NCBI RefSeq assembly: GCF_042654525.1
Contig: NZ_JBHSGP010000004.1
Span: 186,001-250,000 of the forward strand
DNA length: 64,000 nucleotides
Reading direction: 5' to 3'
Origin: Geojedonia litorea
Lineage (GTDB): Bacteria; Bacteroidota; Bacteroidia; Flavobacteriales; Flavobacteriaceae
Both the position numbers and the translations under genes were made by a program. Below are positions 52,227-61,473 of the stretch, in pieces (position 1 is the first letter of the stretch; each line of letters opens with the position of its first letter). Below the pieces are notes generated by a model, which did not search any database, was not told the DNA's origin, and saw nothing but the letters and a program-made list of their open reading frames with translations.

Positions 52227-52823
52227 ATGAAAAAAAATTACTTTTTACTTATGTTACTGGCTTTATTTACAGCCAATGTAATTCATGCTCAGTTTGCATG
52301 TCCTGAAATGTTAGGCAATCAAACTTCTACTACAACGATACATTTTAAAATCAATTCAGGTGCTTGTGCGAATTATAGCCAAAATATATTTGTTACTTAT
52401 CAGGGTACTGGTATAACATTTTCAAAGTCATCCTGTAATGGAACTGATTTATTTTATGTTTCAACCAGTGGTGCTTTATCTGATCCTGATGACTTTGTTG
52501 TGTCTTTTCCAGGACGAGGAACTTGCCAATATATTAATGGAACTTTAGCCACACTATCAGACGATGAAGTTTCGTTTAATGATAAAGTCAGTGTTTATCC
52601 TAACCCCTTATTGAAAGGAGATATCATTACTGTTAAATTTAAATCAAATTTATCGGCTAATTTTGAGATTTATAACGTAGCGGGTAAGCTGATTTCTAAA
52701 GACTTTGTTAGTAATCAAAGTAGTAAGGAAATTAGCACGAAAAATTTAACGAATGGCATCTATTTACTAAAGATATCAACTGATGAAGCCTCCACGACGC
52801 GTAAAATAATTATAATGAAATAG
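52227..52823 (+). CDS. Small secreted protein with T9SS type A sorting domain
   Basis: A 198-residue secreted protein with a signal peptide at 1-22 (NVIHA). The mature N-terminal domain of about 90 residues has six cysteines in the form FACPEML, GACANYS, SSCNGTD and GTCQYING, so it may be disulfide-bonded; I do not recognise it. Residues about 120-198 are a T9SS type A domain (VSVYPNPLLKGD, YNVAGKLIS, GIYLLKIS). It is transcribed alone between its own promoter and terminator. Confidence 0.8.
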   Translation: MKKNYFLLMLLALFTANVIHAQFACPEMLGNQTSTTTIHFKINSGACANYSQNIFVTYQGTGITFSKSSCNGTDLFYVSTSGALSDPDDFVVSFPGRGTCQYINGTLATLSDDEVSFNDKVSVYPNPLLKGDIITVKFKSNLSANFEIYNVAGKLISKDFVSNQSSKEISTKNLTNGIYLLKISTDEASTTRKIIIMK

Positions 52824-52838
52824 AGGGATATCCTCATT

Positions 52839-52869
52839 AAAAAACTCCTTTGAAACAAAGGAGTTTTTT
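52839..52869 (+). terminator. Terminator after the small T9SS gene
   Basis: AAAAAACTCCTTTG and CAAAGGAGTTTTTT form a perfect 14-pair stem with an AAA loop. Confidence 0.9.
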
Positions 52870-52903
52870 TATGCCCAATTCTAGTAAATGCCCATTAGAA
52901 TTG

Positions 52904-52911
52904 TATTTTTG
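52904..52911 (+). promoter_or_regulatory. -7 element of the def promoter
   Basis: TATTTTTG matches TAnnTTTG and lies 19 bases before the def ATG, downstream of the preceding terminator. No TTG is visible at the proper distance. Confidence 0.45.
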
Positions 52912-52930
52912 CATCCTAAACAATTACAAA

Positions 52931-53521
52931 ATGATATTACCTATTGTAGCCTATGGTGATCCCGTATTGAGAAAAGAGGCTGAACCAATAACTCAAGATT
53001 ACCCAAAATTAGATGAGTTAATTCAAAATATGTACGACACTATGTATGCTGCATTTGGTGTTGGACTTGCTGCTCCTCAAATTGGGTTACCAATTCGTCT
53101 TTTTTTGGTAGATGCTTCACCATTCTCTGAAGATGAGGATTTAACTTCCGAAGAACAACAGCAATTGAAGGATTTTAAGCGCACGTTTATCAATGCTCAA
53201 ATTTTAGAAGAAGATGGTGATGAATGGGCATTTAGTGAGGGTTGCTTGAGTATCCCAGACATTAGGGAAGATGTATTTAGAAAATCAAAAATAAAAATTC
53301 AGTATCAAGACGAAGCATTTAAAACCCATATTGAAGAGTTTGATGGCTTAGTTGCCAGAGTCATACAACATGAATATGACCATATAGAGGGGATTTTGTT
53401 TACCGATAAATTGTCATCTTTAAAAAAGCGATTAATCAAAGGTAAACTTGCCAACATATCAAAGGGGAAAATTAGTGTAGACTATAGAATGCGTTTTCCT
53501 GCTCAAAAAAAGAAAAGGTAA
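52931..53521 (+). CDS. def: Peptide deformylase
   Basis: I start at the ATG at 52931 (MILPIVAYGDPVLR); the in-frame ATG at 52850 lies inside the previous terminator. The 196-residue enzyme removes the formyl group from nascent proteins. Motif 1 is GVGLAAPQIG (43-52), motif 2 EGCLS (103-107, Cys105 metal ligand), and motif 3 HEYDH (147-151, His147 and His151 ligands, Glu148 catalytic). An insertion at about 65-82 is acidic, as in other Bacteroidota. Confidence 0.96.
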   Translation: MILPIVAYGDPVLRKEAEPITQDYPKLDELIQNMYDTMYAAFGVGLAAPQIGLPIRLFLVDASPFSEDEDLTSEEQQQLKDFKRTFINAQILEEDGDEWAFSEGCLSIPDIREDVFRKSKIKIQYQDEAFKTHIEEFDGLVARVIQHEYDHIEGILFTDKLSSLKKRLIKGKLANISKGKISVDYRMRFPAQKKKR

Positions 53522-53545
53522 ATAGATTAATTTAGAGTAATAAAT

Positions 53546-53553
53546 TATATTTG
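53546..53553 (+). promoter_or_regulatory. Possible -7 element before the DUF5606 gene
   Basis: TATATTTG matches TAnnTTTG 31 bases before the start codon; no -33 TTG is seen. Confidence 0.35.
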
Positions 53554-53584
53554 TCAACTTTCAAAATAAGACTAAAGTTAACTT

Positions 53585-54013
53585 ATGAGTTTAGATAAAA
53601 TTTTATCCATTTCTGGAAAGCCTGGACTTTTCAAGATTATCACCCAAACCAGAAGTGGATTTGTGGCCGAATCCCTTATAGACAAAAAAAAGCTGACCGT
53701 AAACGTACATAGCAATATTAGTGTATTAAGTGAAATAGCGATTTATACCTTAACCGAAGAGCTTCCATTGAAAGAGGTATTTAAAAAAATTAAAGAAAAG
53801 GAAAACGGTCAACCAACTTCCATTAGTCATAAAGATTCTAAAGATACTCTAGAAGAATACTTTTTTGAAGTGTTACCAGATTATGATGAAGATCGCGTTT
53901 ATGCGAGTGACATTAAAAAAGTGGTACAGTGGTATAATCTTTTGCAAGCACATGATTTGTTAAATCTAATTGAAGATACTTCAGATGAATCCGTGTCTGA
54001 AGAGGAAGAATAA
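53585..54013 (+). CDS. DUF5606 family protein
   Basis: The 142-residue cytoplasmic protein begins MSLDKILSISGKPGLFKI and continues with TRSGFVAESLIDKKKLTV and HSNISVLSEIAIYTL, the N-terminal small beta-domain of DUF5606, found almost only in Bacteroidota. The second half is helical and acidic (VLPDYDEDRVYASDIKKVVQ) with a Glu-rich end. Function is unknown. It is conserved between def and mazG here, 63 bases after def. Confidence 0.85.
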   Translation: MSLDKILSISGKPGLFKIITQTRSGFVAESLIDKKKLTVNVHSNISVLSEIAIYTLTEELPLKEVFKKIKEKENGQPTSISHKDSKDTLEEYFFEVLPDYDEDRVYASDIKKVVQWYNLLQAHDLLNLIEDTSDESVSEEEE

Positions 54014-54114
54014 GGTCGTGTTTAGTTAATATCTTTTTTAAAGAATACTATTTTCGTTTAGGGTAAAAACCCGATTTCCTTGTATTTTTATAGCCTATTA
54101 ATTCAAGACGATTT

Positions 54115-54888
54115 ATGGCAGATAAAACCAAGGAACTTAAGGCTTTTGAGCGTTTGTTAACTATTATGGATGAGCTGCGTGCTCAATGTCCATGGGATAA
54201 AAAACAAACCATGGAAACTCTTAGACATCTTACAATAGAAGAAGTTTATGAATTGGGTGACGCAATTTTAGATGGAAATCTAGATGAGGTAAAAAAGGAA
54301 CTCGGTGATGTACTCCTTCACATCGTGTTTTATTCTAAAATAGGAAGCGAAACAAATACTTTTGATATTGCCGATGTGTGCCACGAGATCTGTGACAAAT
54401 TGGTAGAACGCCATCCTCATATTTATGGCGATGTAGAGGTGAATGATGAAGAAGATGTTAAGCGCAACTGGGAACAAATAAAGCTAAAAGAAGGTAAAAC
54501 CAGTGTGTTAGAGGGTGTGCCTAATGGTCTCCCTGCCTTGGTAAAGGCCAATCGTATTCAAGATAAAGCTGCTGGCGTTGGTTTTGATTGGGAACAACCA
54601 CAGCAGGTTTGGGAAAAGGTAGAAGAGGAGTTACGCGAACTACAAAACGAAGTGCAGCACAATCATAAAGAGCGAATGGAGAATGAATTAGGCGATGTTT
54701 TGTTTTCATTAGTGAATTATGCCCGATTCTTAAAAATTAATCCAGAAAATGCTCTTGAACGCACCAATAAAAAATTTATTAAACGCTTTCAGTATTTGGA
54801 ATCTAAAGCCAAGAGTAGCAATAAATCATTACGAGATATGACACTTGCCGAAATGGATGTATTTTGGGAAGAAGCAAAAAAAATGTGA
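54115..54888 (+). CDS. mazG: Nucleoside triphosphate pyrophosphohydrolase MazG
   Basis: The 257-residue all-alpha NTP pyrophosphohydrolase has the tandem arrangement of E. coli MazG. The first domain contains CPWDKKQTMETLRHLTIEE, EEVYELGDAI and ELGDVLLHIVFYS, with the Glu/Asp metal ligands; the second contains AAGVGFDWEQPQQVWEKVEE and NELGDVLFSLVN. It cleaves abnormal or excess NTPs to NMP. The last gene before a bidirectional terminator. Confidence 0.94.
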   Translation: MADKTKELKAFERLLTIMDELRAQCPWDKKQTMETLRHLTIEEVYELGDAILDGNLDEVKKELGDVLLHIVFYSKIGSETNTFDIADVCHEICDKLVERHPHIYGDVEVNDEEDVKRNWEQIKLKEGKTSVLEGVPNGLPALVKANRIQDKAAGVGFDWEQPQQVWEKVEEELRELQNEVQHNHKERMENELGDVLFSLVNYARFLKINPENALERTNKKFIKRFQYLESKAKSSNKSLRDMTLAEMDVFWEEAKKM

Positions 54889-55038
54889 TTTTTTTATATT
54901 GCGATAATCCAAAATTTAATTGGTACCGTATATATACTAATTAGAAACTTTAACAAGTTTCATAATCATAAGTAGGTAATCTTAATTATATAGTTAAGCG
55001 GATGTAATTAAGGTTTAAAAATTAGTTTAGTTAGGGGT

Positions 55039-55070
55039 AAAATCCTATCTGTTTTTACAGATAGGATTTT
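55039..55070. terminator. Bidirectional terminator between mazG and the DUF349 gene
   Basis: AAAATCCTATCTGT and ACAGATAGGATTTT form a perfect 14-pair stem with a TTTT loop. It ends the minus-strand DUF349 transcript directly after its stop and also lies in the path of mazG transcripts. Confidence 0.9.
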
Positions 55071-55075
55071 ATTAT

Positions 55076-57103
55076 TTAGTACATATCTTTTAGTTTTTTG
55101 AGTTTTTCTTCCCAAACATTAAGATTGTCTTTGTGTTTTTCAATATTATTGAGAACGTCTTTGACCAAAGGATTATCATCATCTACATTAGAGAAAAATT
55201 GAAGATTATTTTCTAGCTGATTAATTTCGCTCTTAACTTCGTCTATTTTCTTTCTAATAAAGTTATGTTCGTTGTCTAATAGTCTAGTGTCATCTGGCTG
55301 CGAAAGGTTTTCGAGTTTGTTCTCAAATTTGATCATTTCAACTTCAGACTTATCCATTTTAAGCTTATTGAATACTTCGTCAAGTGCTTTATTGAATTTC
55401 CCTTCAATATAACGCTTATTGTAGGGTACAGATCCTAAAGCTTTCCAATCACTTATTTTTTTCTTTATGGTTTCAATGTCTGCTTCAGACTTTCCAGTTA
55501 ATTTTAGATTTTTTATAGCATCTAGAAGCTTCACTTTTTTGTCGAAAGCGTCATAAAGATCTTTATTTTCTAACTTGCGTTGCTCGTGAACTCTATCAAA
55601 ATAATGATTACAAGCCGCTTTAAATTTCTTCCAAATTTTATCACTGTCTTTTCTAGGAACATGACCAATCTTTTTCCAATCACTTTGGATTTTTTTCATT
55701 AAAGGTGTTACAGTCTCAAAATCGTCACTGTCTTTATTATCCTCGGCAATTTTTATGAGTTCTAATTTTTTCTGTAAGTTGTCATATTGATCCTTCTTTA
55801 AACCTTTATAGAATGCATTTTTCTTTCTATTAAAAACCCTTACGGCTTCTTTAAATTTTGACCAAGTAGCTTCGTTAACTTTTATTGGAACTTTTCCGGC
55901 ATTAAAAAATTCTTGCCTTAAAGCCTCAATGGTTTTTATCTTTTTTTGCCATGCTTGATGTGTATTACCCTGATCGTTGGCAACCGTATTTATTTGTTCG
56001 ATTATGCCTTCCTTACGCTCTAAGTTTTTCTCATAAGCTTTATCCAAATCGGCGTAGTAGGCCTGACGTTTGTCATGGATGGTTTTTGTTGCATTGCTAA
56101 ACCGTTCCCAAATTGCTTCACGATGTTCTTTATCTACGGGACCAAGATCTTCTTTCCACATTTTATGGAGTACCTGTAGTTCTCTAAAGGAGCGGTTTAC
56201 ATTATCATCTTTTGCCAATTCTTCAGCACGTTCAATGATCTTTAATTTTTGATCGAGGTTATGCTTAAAATCCATGTCCCTTAGGTCACGGTTAAGGTGT
56301 AAAAAGTCATAAAATATTTCAACATGGTGATGATAGGTATTCCAAGCATTATTGTATTTATCTCTTGGAATTGGACCAGCGTTTCGCCATTGTTCTTGTA
56401 AGTCCTTAAAGTGTTTGTAGGTAGTATTTATGTTTTCCTCAACATTGATAAGGCCTTTTATTTCTTCAATAATTTGCAAACGCGTTTCTAGATTTGCCTT
56501 TAAATTGGCCTCTAAATTTTTATAATAAGCGTTGAGTCCGTTTCGGTATTCTTTATAAAGTGTGTTGAATTCCTTTTTTGCGGGTGAGGTATAATAAAAA
56601 TCAATTTCATCACCACCATCGTTCAAAAAATCTTCTTTCTTTTCCTCAAGGACTTCTGTAAACTTTGAATTAAATTCAGATTTAATCTCATCAACATGAG
56701 ATTTGATGGTTTGAATTTTTTGATGCTTAAGTAATTTTTCAAATTCAATTACCAATTGCTCCATAGACATGGCATGGTAATCTTTTTCTTCTAAACTGTG
56801 ACGTTCACTATTGCTTTCGTCTTCTGCATCTTCTGCATTAGATTCTTCAATTTCATCGACGTGCGCATCTTTTTTTGTTTCAGTTGAAACATTAGAATCT
56901 TCTTCAGAGACTGAAGCTTGTTCCTCATTATCTGAAGTAAGTTCAGGAGCATTAGCCTCTATTTCATCAGAAACGTTATCCTGTATTTTATCAGGATGAT
57001 CTGAAGTCTCTTCTTGAGTTTCTAAAACTTCTACCTTCGCAGATTTGTTTTCATTTATAGTTAACTTTCCATCTGCATCTTGCAGGTTATCTTGCTCTGA
57101 CAT
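55076..57103 (-). CDS. DUF349 repeat protein
   Basis: Starting at the ATG at 57103 (MSEQDNLQDADG), 675 residues. The first about 125 residues are very acidic and disordered-looking. Then five DUF349 units follow from about residue 215 to 600, each with a W-x-x-x-G-x-V/I-P pattern and a helical hairpin (for example WRNAGPIPRDK, FFNAGKVPIKV, WKKIGHVPRKD, WKALGSVPYNK). Helical coiled-coil at the end. The family is widespread in Bacteroidota with no firm function. It is the last gene of the minus-strand unit, 81 bases after aroE. Confidence 0.86.
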   Translation of the reverse strand: MSEQDNLQDADGKLTINENKSAKVEVLETQEETSDHPDKIQDNVSDEIEANAPELTSDNEEQASVSEEDSNVSTETKKDAHVDEIEESNAEDAEDESNSERHSLEEKDYHAMSMEQLVIEFEKLLKHQKIQTIKSHVDEIKSEFNSKFTEVLEEKKEDFLNDGGDEIDFYYTSPAKKEFNTLYKEYRNGLNAYYKNLEANLKANLETRLQIIEEIKGLINVEENINTTYKHFKDLQEQWRNAGPIPRDKYNNAWNTYHHHVEIFYDFLHLNRDLRDMDFKHNLDQKLKIIERAEELAKDDNVNRSFRELQVLHKMWKEDLGPVDKEHREAIWERFSNATKTIHDKRQAYYADLDKAYEKNLERKEGIIEQINTVANDQGNTHQAWQKKIKTIEALRQEFFNAGKVPIKVNEATWSKFKEAVRVFNRKKNAFYKGLKKDQYDNLQKKLELIKIAEDNKDSDDFETVTPLMKKIQSDWKKIGHVPRKDSDKIWKKFKAACNHYFDRVHEQRKLENKDLYDAFDKKVKLLDAIKNLKLTGKSEADIETIKKKISDWKALGSVPYNKRYIEGKFNKALDEVFNKLKMDKSEVEMIKFENKLENLSQPDDTRLLDNEHNFIRKKIDEVKSEINQLENNLQFFSNVDDDNPLVKDVLNNIEKHKDNLNVWEEKLKKLKDMY

Positions 57104-57184
57104 TGTTACAATGTATTTGTTCAAGTGTTAAAGATAGTAACAAGACATTGAAATTCAAAAAGTAAGCGATAATTAGGAAGGTAT

Positions 57185-57922
57185 TTAAGTCAAGTTCCAA
57201 ATTTCCCAGGCTTTTTCTGCTTGTAACTCTAGCATATCCAGGCCATTGGTCGTAGTTGCACCTAGAATCTCACCGCAAGTTAAAAATTTGGTTTGTTGCG
57301 GATTGTAGATTAAATCATATAGTAAATGCGCTTTTGTAATACCATCATAAGGAATATCGGGGCAATCATTGACTTTTGGATGGGTGCCCACAGGTGTGCA
57401 GTTGATGATGACAGTGTGGGCTCCAATAATGGCTTCGGTTAAATCGTCATAAGTAAATGTTGCTAAAGTATTTTTTGACCTAGAAACATAATGAAACGCA
57501 ATACCTAATTGTTTTAAGGTATAGGCAATAGCTTTTGAAGCACCACCGGTACCTAAAATTAGAGCTTTTTGATGATGTGGTTTTAAAAAGGGTTTGATGG
57601 AATTTTCAAATCCGTAACAATCGGTATTATAACCTTTTAACTTGCCATCTTTTGAGAATTTAATCGTATTAACCGCTCCAATTTCTTTAGCTTGGTCACT
57701 AATATCGTCCAAGTAAGGAATAATAAGTTCTTTATATGGAATGGTTACATTTAATCCTACCAAAGTTGGATTGGATTTGAGAACAGAAGGGAATTCTGAA
57801 ATATCTTCGATATCAAAATTCTCATACGTGAAATGCAGATTTTCATTCTCAAATTTTTCAGTAAAATAAGTACGTGAAAATGAGTATGAAATTTGTTTTC
57901 CTAAAAGCCCCAATTTAGACAT
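57185..57922 (-). CDS. aroE: Shikimate dehydrogenase
   Basis: The 245-residue enzyme reduces 3-dehydroshikimate with NADPH in aromatic amino-acid synthesis. Substrate-site motifs: MSKLGLLGKQISYSFSR, NVTIPYKE (catalytic Lys64), GAVNTI and KGYNTDCYGF (Asp101). NADP site: GTGGASKA (124-131). I choose the ATG at 57922, which overlaps the upstream DUF368 stop by eight bases; an ATG at 57946 would overlap more. The tight coupling to a lipid-carrier transporter gene is unusual but may be chance operon packing. Confidence 0.93.
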   Translation of the reverse strand: MSKLGLLGKQISYSFSRTYFTEKFENENLHFTYENFDIEDISEFPSVLKSNPTLVGLNVTIPYKELIIPYLDDISDQAKEIGAVNTIKFSKDGKLKGYNTDCYGFENSIKPFLKPHHQKALILGTGGASKAIAYTLKQLGIAFHYVSRSKNTLATFTYDDLTEAIIGAHTVIINCTPVGTHPKVNDCPDIPYDGITKAHLLYDLIYNPQQTKFLTCGEILGATTTNGLDMLELQAEKAWEIWNLT

Positions 57923-58934
57923 ATCCTTTTCTTGTTTTTTGTCCATAGAGTTCCAATGCCAATACAGCTAGTATTCCAAGCCCAATAAAGGCAATAGCTA
58001 AATAAGTTTCTGTATTTAGCTCGGGAATATAACGCTCATAATTAGCGACTATTTTATGTCCAGCAGAATCAAATATATAATGTCCTTCTTCATTCAATTT
58101 AAAAATGGTTTTTTTCCATGGCCAAACAACACCTAAAGACCCAACAATAAAACCGATTATAGTTGCTGTAGTAATGCTTTTATAATGCTTTAAAATATAG
58201 CTGAGTACATGAGAAAAAGTGACCAGTCCAACCACTGACCCCAGAGTGAAAACGCCTAGTACCTTTAGCAAGGTAAGGCGTTCAGAATTATAAATAAAGT
58301 CAAAATTACCACCTAAAATATCATAAATGGTATCAAAGAGTGAGTTAACGGCATCGACCAGTAACAGGACATAATTGCCTAAAAGTATCAAAATAAATGA
58401 ACCTGAAAAACCAGGTAAGGTCATTCCTGAAACGCTAATGATTCCACAGAAGAAAACAAAAAGAAGATTATCATTTTCTGTAGCGGGATCTAAAAAACTT
58501 ATACCCACGCCAATTAGTATTCCAATACATAATGATAATATGGTTTTATAGTGCCAATCATTAAAGTCTTTATTGATATAATAAATGGAACCTATAATCA
58601 TCCCAAAGAACATGCTCCACACATAGAGCTCATAATGAACCAGAAAATAATCCAATACTTTAGACACGCTAAAATAGCTCACAATCATTCCAAGGAAGAG
58701 CAAGGATAAAAACCGACCATTAATATAATTGTAAAAGCTTTTAAATCGCCCATCTAACAAAAGTCGGAATGCTATTTTATTGACTCTTTGAAGCGAATAA
58801 ATAAATTCTTCATAAAAACCGGCCACAAAAGCGACCACGCCACCCGAAACTCCTGGGACTTTATTGGCAGCACCCATCCCTAGTCCTTTTATGACCAGGA
58901 ATAATCGATCTTTGAATGTTCGGGTACTCTGCAT
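57915..58934 (-). CDS. DUF368 membrane protein, second copy (PopT-like)
   Basis: A 339-residue polytopic membrane protein. The opening GLGMGAANKVPGVSGGVVAFVAGFYEE and the repeated GMTLPGFSGSFILILLGNY are the paired inverted motifs of DUF368. Members of this family (PopT) were shown in other bacteria to move undecaprenyl phosphate back across the inner membrane for reuse in envelope synthesis; here that role is inferred from the family. The next base after the first copy's stop begins this gene. The two copies differ strongly in sequence, so the duplication is old. Confidence 0.88.
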   Translation of the reverse strand: MQSTRTFKDRLFLVIKGLGMGAANKVPGVSGGVVAFVAGFYEEFIYSLQRVNKIAFRLLLDGRFKSFYNYINGRFLSLLFLGMIVSYFSVSKVLDYFLVHYELYVWSMFFGMIIGSIYYINKDFNDWHYKTILSLCIGILIGVGISFLDPATENDNLLFVFFCGIISVSGMTLPGFSGSFILILLGNYVLLLVDAVNSLFDTIYDILGGNFDFIYNSERLTLLKVLGVFTLGSVVGLVTFSHVLSYILKHYKSITTATIIGFIVGSLGVVWPWKKTIFKLNEEGHYIFDSAGHKIVANYERYIPELNTETYLAIAFIGLGILAVLALELYGQKTRKGYV

Positions 58935-59855
58935 TTAACCTCGTTTAGAGCCTAGTTTTTCCAAAACAATAATGGTCAAAAACCCAACTAGCATTAAAAT
59001 AACAGCAAAAGTTAACTGAGGATCACCATCAAAAGTAAATGGAGATATACTTTTTTCGAGAAGTGGAAACTTCTCACCTTCAGAGTTAGTTCGCCAAGTC
59101 AACACCTCTTTCCAAGGCCATATTTTATTCAACGACCCAAAAATAAACCCGGTGAGAATCGCCAATGTTATATTGTGGTAATGTTTAAATAGCCATTTTA
59201 ACACATGACTAAAACTTAATAAACCTATTACTGCGCCCAATCCAAACAGGACTATTTTTTTTATATCGAAGTCATGCAAAGCATCACTTAAGGTTTTATA
59301 AGCACCCAAAACAACTAAAATGAATGATCCCGAAATGCCCGGTAGTATCATAGCACAGATGGCAATAGCTCCAGCAATAAACAAAAAATAGGAACTCTCG
59401 TTGCTCGCTAATGTTGGTAAAGTTGTAATGTAATACGCAGTTAATGTGCCCAAAATTAGGGCGATATAAACGGGAAGACCCCATGTTTTAATTTGTTTTC
59501 CAACAAAATAAATACTGGCTAATATCAAACCAAAAAAGAAAGACCAAATGAGTATGGGATGATGTTCGATAAGGTATTTGGCCAACCTCATAAATGAAAC
59601 AAAGCTTATAATAATACCACTCATTAATGCTAATAGGAAATTTCCATTAAGTTGTTTCCAAAAGGCTGAAAACCCTTTATGTCGTAATGTTTTAATCAGT
59701 GATAATTTTACACCACTAATAGTTGTTATTAATTCTTCATAGATTCCAGAAATAAAGGCAATTGTACCTCCTGAAACCCCAGGAACGGCATCTGCAGCAC
59801 CCATAGCAATCCCTTTAGTCGAAATTATAAAATAATCTAAAAAGCGTCGTTGCAT
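58935..59855 (-). CDS. DUF368 membrane protein, first copy (PopT-like)
   Basis: A 306-residue membrane protein with GIAMGAADAVPGVSGGTIAFISGIYEE near the start and ICAMILPGISGSFILVVLGAY in the middle, the DUF368 hallmark pair. Like its neighbour it probably returns the C55 lipid carrier to the cytoplasmic face. It is closer to the typical DUF368 length than the second copy. It follows the TPR gene by 37 bases and precedes the second copy with no gap. Confidence 0.88.
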   Translation of the reverse strand: MQRRFLDYFIISTKGIAMGAADAVPGVSGGTIAFISGIYEELITTISGVKLSLIKTLRHKGFSAFWKQLNGNFLLALMSGIIISFVSFMRLAKYLIEHHPILIWSFFFGLILASIYFVGKQIKTWGLPVYIALILGTLTAYYITTLPTLASNESSYFLFIAGAIAICAMILPGISGSFILVVLGAYKTLSDALHDFDIKKIVLFGLGAVIGLLSFSHVLKWLFKHYHNITLAILTGFIFGSLNKIWPWKEVLTWRTNSEGEKFPLLEKSISPFTFDGDPQLTFAVILMLVGFLTIIVLEKLGSKRG

Positions 59856-59892
59856 TTTACAATTTTAATAAGAAACGTAAAGGTAGGTAATT

Positions 59893-61305
59893 TTAGTTGG
59901 AAGATTTTTTCGAATCTACAATAAACTTCTTAATTGAGGGTTTATTTATGAGTTTAGGAAATAATTCGTCTAATATAAACTCAAATTCATCATTTAAAAG
60001 CAAAGCATTTTTAAGGTGGTATTGTCCTTTTTCTTTTTCGAGTAGTGTAAAGTGCAATCCGGCCAGTCTAAATTCAATTTCAGCGGTTTCTGGATAAAAC
60101 TCTGCAGCTTGAATAAGATTTAAAATTGCAGCTTCATATTCACCTAAACGAATTAAAATATCGGCACGAGACAACCAGGTAGCCAATTCATAATTACCAA
60201 GATCAAGAGTTTTTTTGTAACCACGTTCTGCTTCTTCCCAAAACCCTAAACGATGGTTAATTTGGGCATATAGCTTCCAATAGATCACATTATCACAGTC
60301 AATATTAATGGCTTTGTTGATGTAATAAAGTGCTTTTTGATAGTTCCGCTTTTTGTTATAATACTTGGTAATGGCAATCCATCCCTTATCTAAAAGGGGA
60401 TCTTCGTGTACCGTTTTATAAAAATATTTAACGGCCATATCATTTTTACCCAATTTTTCATAACAATGGCCCATACGCAATAGAGCGAATGACGTAGGCT
60501 CGTCCAAGGTTAGAGTTACCTTGTAGTTTTCTATGGCCTCTTCATATTTTTTTAATTTTTCAAGAACTTTACCTTTTTCAAAATAGGCACCAACAAAATT
60601 ATCATCCGAAATAATGGCAAAATCAAAGGCAGCCAAAGCTTTTTGGTATTCTTTTAAAGTGAAATATTGTCGTCCTAATTGATGCCATGCTACTTCACAA
60701 TAAGGATTACTATCTAAATAACGGTTTAAGAAATTTATGGCCTCGGTATTTTGATCTAAAAAATCAAAACAATAGATAATATTATAAAGCGCTGAATAAT
60801 CGTCCACATCTAAATCAAGACATTTTATAAAGTAGTTTTTAGCATTATCGAACTGATCCAAAAACAAATACTCCATGCCAATCAAGGCATATAAATCGGC
60901 ATCATCTTCATCATTATCGGTCATATCCAGTGCAATGAGAAGTGTATTTATAGCTTTTTGATGTTCATCGCGTTTGGATAACACGCTAGCCTTTTGAATA
61001 TAAATTTCTTCATTAGAAGGTTCAATTTCATATAGCTCATCCAATAACTGGTCTGCTTCTTCCAGTTTGTTCTCTAAAACGTAAATTTCAGTTTTAAAAA
61101 GTTTAAGGTTAACTGATGTTGGATGCTGCTCTAATCCCATTTTAATGGCTTTTTTAGCTAGAGCTATTTTTCCATTTTCCAAGTAGTGGTGGATAATGTT
61201 TTCAAATTCATTTGAATCGAAGAATAAAACATTATTCGTCTTAAGCATGGATTCAAATTTGGTTAGCGAAAAATTGTTGTTGTCGTCATCTTGACTAAAC
61301 TCCAT
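59893..61305 (-). CDS. Tetratricopeptide repeat protein
   Basis: A 470-residue soluble protein, built of TPR units from about residue 35 to the end (for example ALYNIIYCFDFLDQNTEAIN, AWHQLGRQYFTLKEYQKALA, ALLRMGHCYEKLGKNDMAVK, YWKLYAQINHRLGFWEEAER). No signal peptide, no catalytic domain. TPR arrays act as protein-binding scaffolds. It is the first gene of the run to DUF368, DUF368, aroE and DUF349, so it may serve the same envelope process, but there is no direct evidence. Confidence 0.87.
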   Translation of the reverse strand: MEFSQDDDNNNFSLTKFESMLKTNNVLFFDSNEFENIIHHYLENGKIALAKKAIKMGLEQHPTSVNLKLFKTEIYVLENKLEEADQLLDELYEIEPSNEEIYIQKASVLSKRDEHQKAINTLLIALDMTDNDEDDADLYALIGMEYLFLDQFDNAKNYFIKCLDLDVDDYSALYNIIYCFDFLDQNTEAINFLNRYLDSNPYCEVAWHQLGRQYFTLKEYQKALAAFDFAIISDDNFVGAYFEKGKVLEKLKKYEEAIENYKVTLTLDEPTSFALLRMGHCYEKLGKNDMAVKYFYKTVHEDPLLDKGWIAITKYYNKKRNYQKALYYINKAINIDCDNVIYWKLYAQINHRLGFWEEAERGYKKTLDLGNYELATWLSRADILIRLGEYEAAILNLIQAAEFYPETAEIEFRLAGLHFTLLEKEKGQYHLKNALLLNDEFEFILDELFPKLINKPSIKKFIVDSKKSSN

Positions 61306-61473
61306 AAGCAGTAGTAATAGTTCGTTGATTTAAAATTAAGGTTATCATTAAAAAAATGACCTTTTTGGGGTTAATGTTTTCAACAAAGTAATTAACAGCC
61401 AATCGGTGATTTTATTGTGTTGGACTTTAGTAGTTGATAATCAATGATATAGATAAGATTTGAAGTATCATAT

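Noticed and set aside
52850..52930. Upstream in-frame ATG of def
   Set aside because: It lies inside the intrinsic terminator of the preceding gene and before the probable promoter; the ATG at 52931 gives the normal deformylase N-terminus.
61338..61366. AAGGTTATCATT / AATGACCTT hairpin after the aminotransferase gene
   Set aside because: It has a two-base bulge and lies over 100 bases past the stop; not strong enough to list as a terminator.
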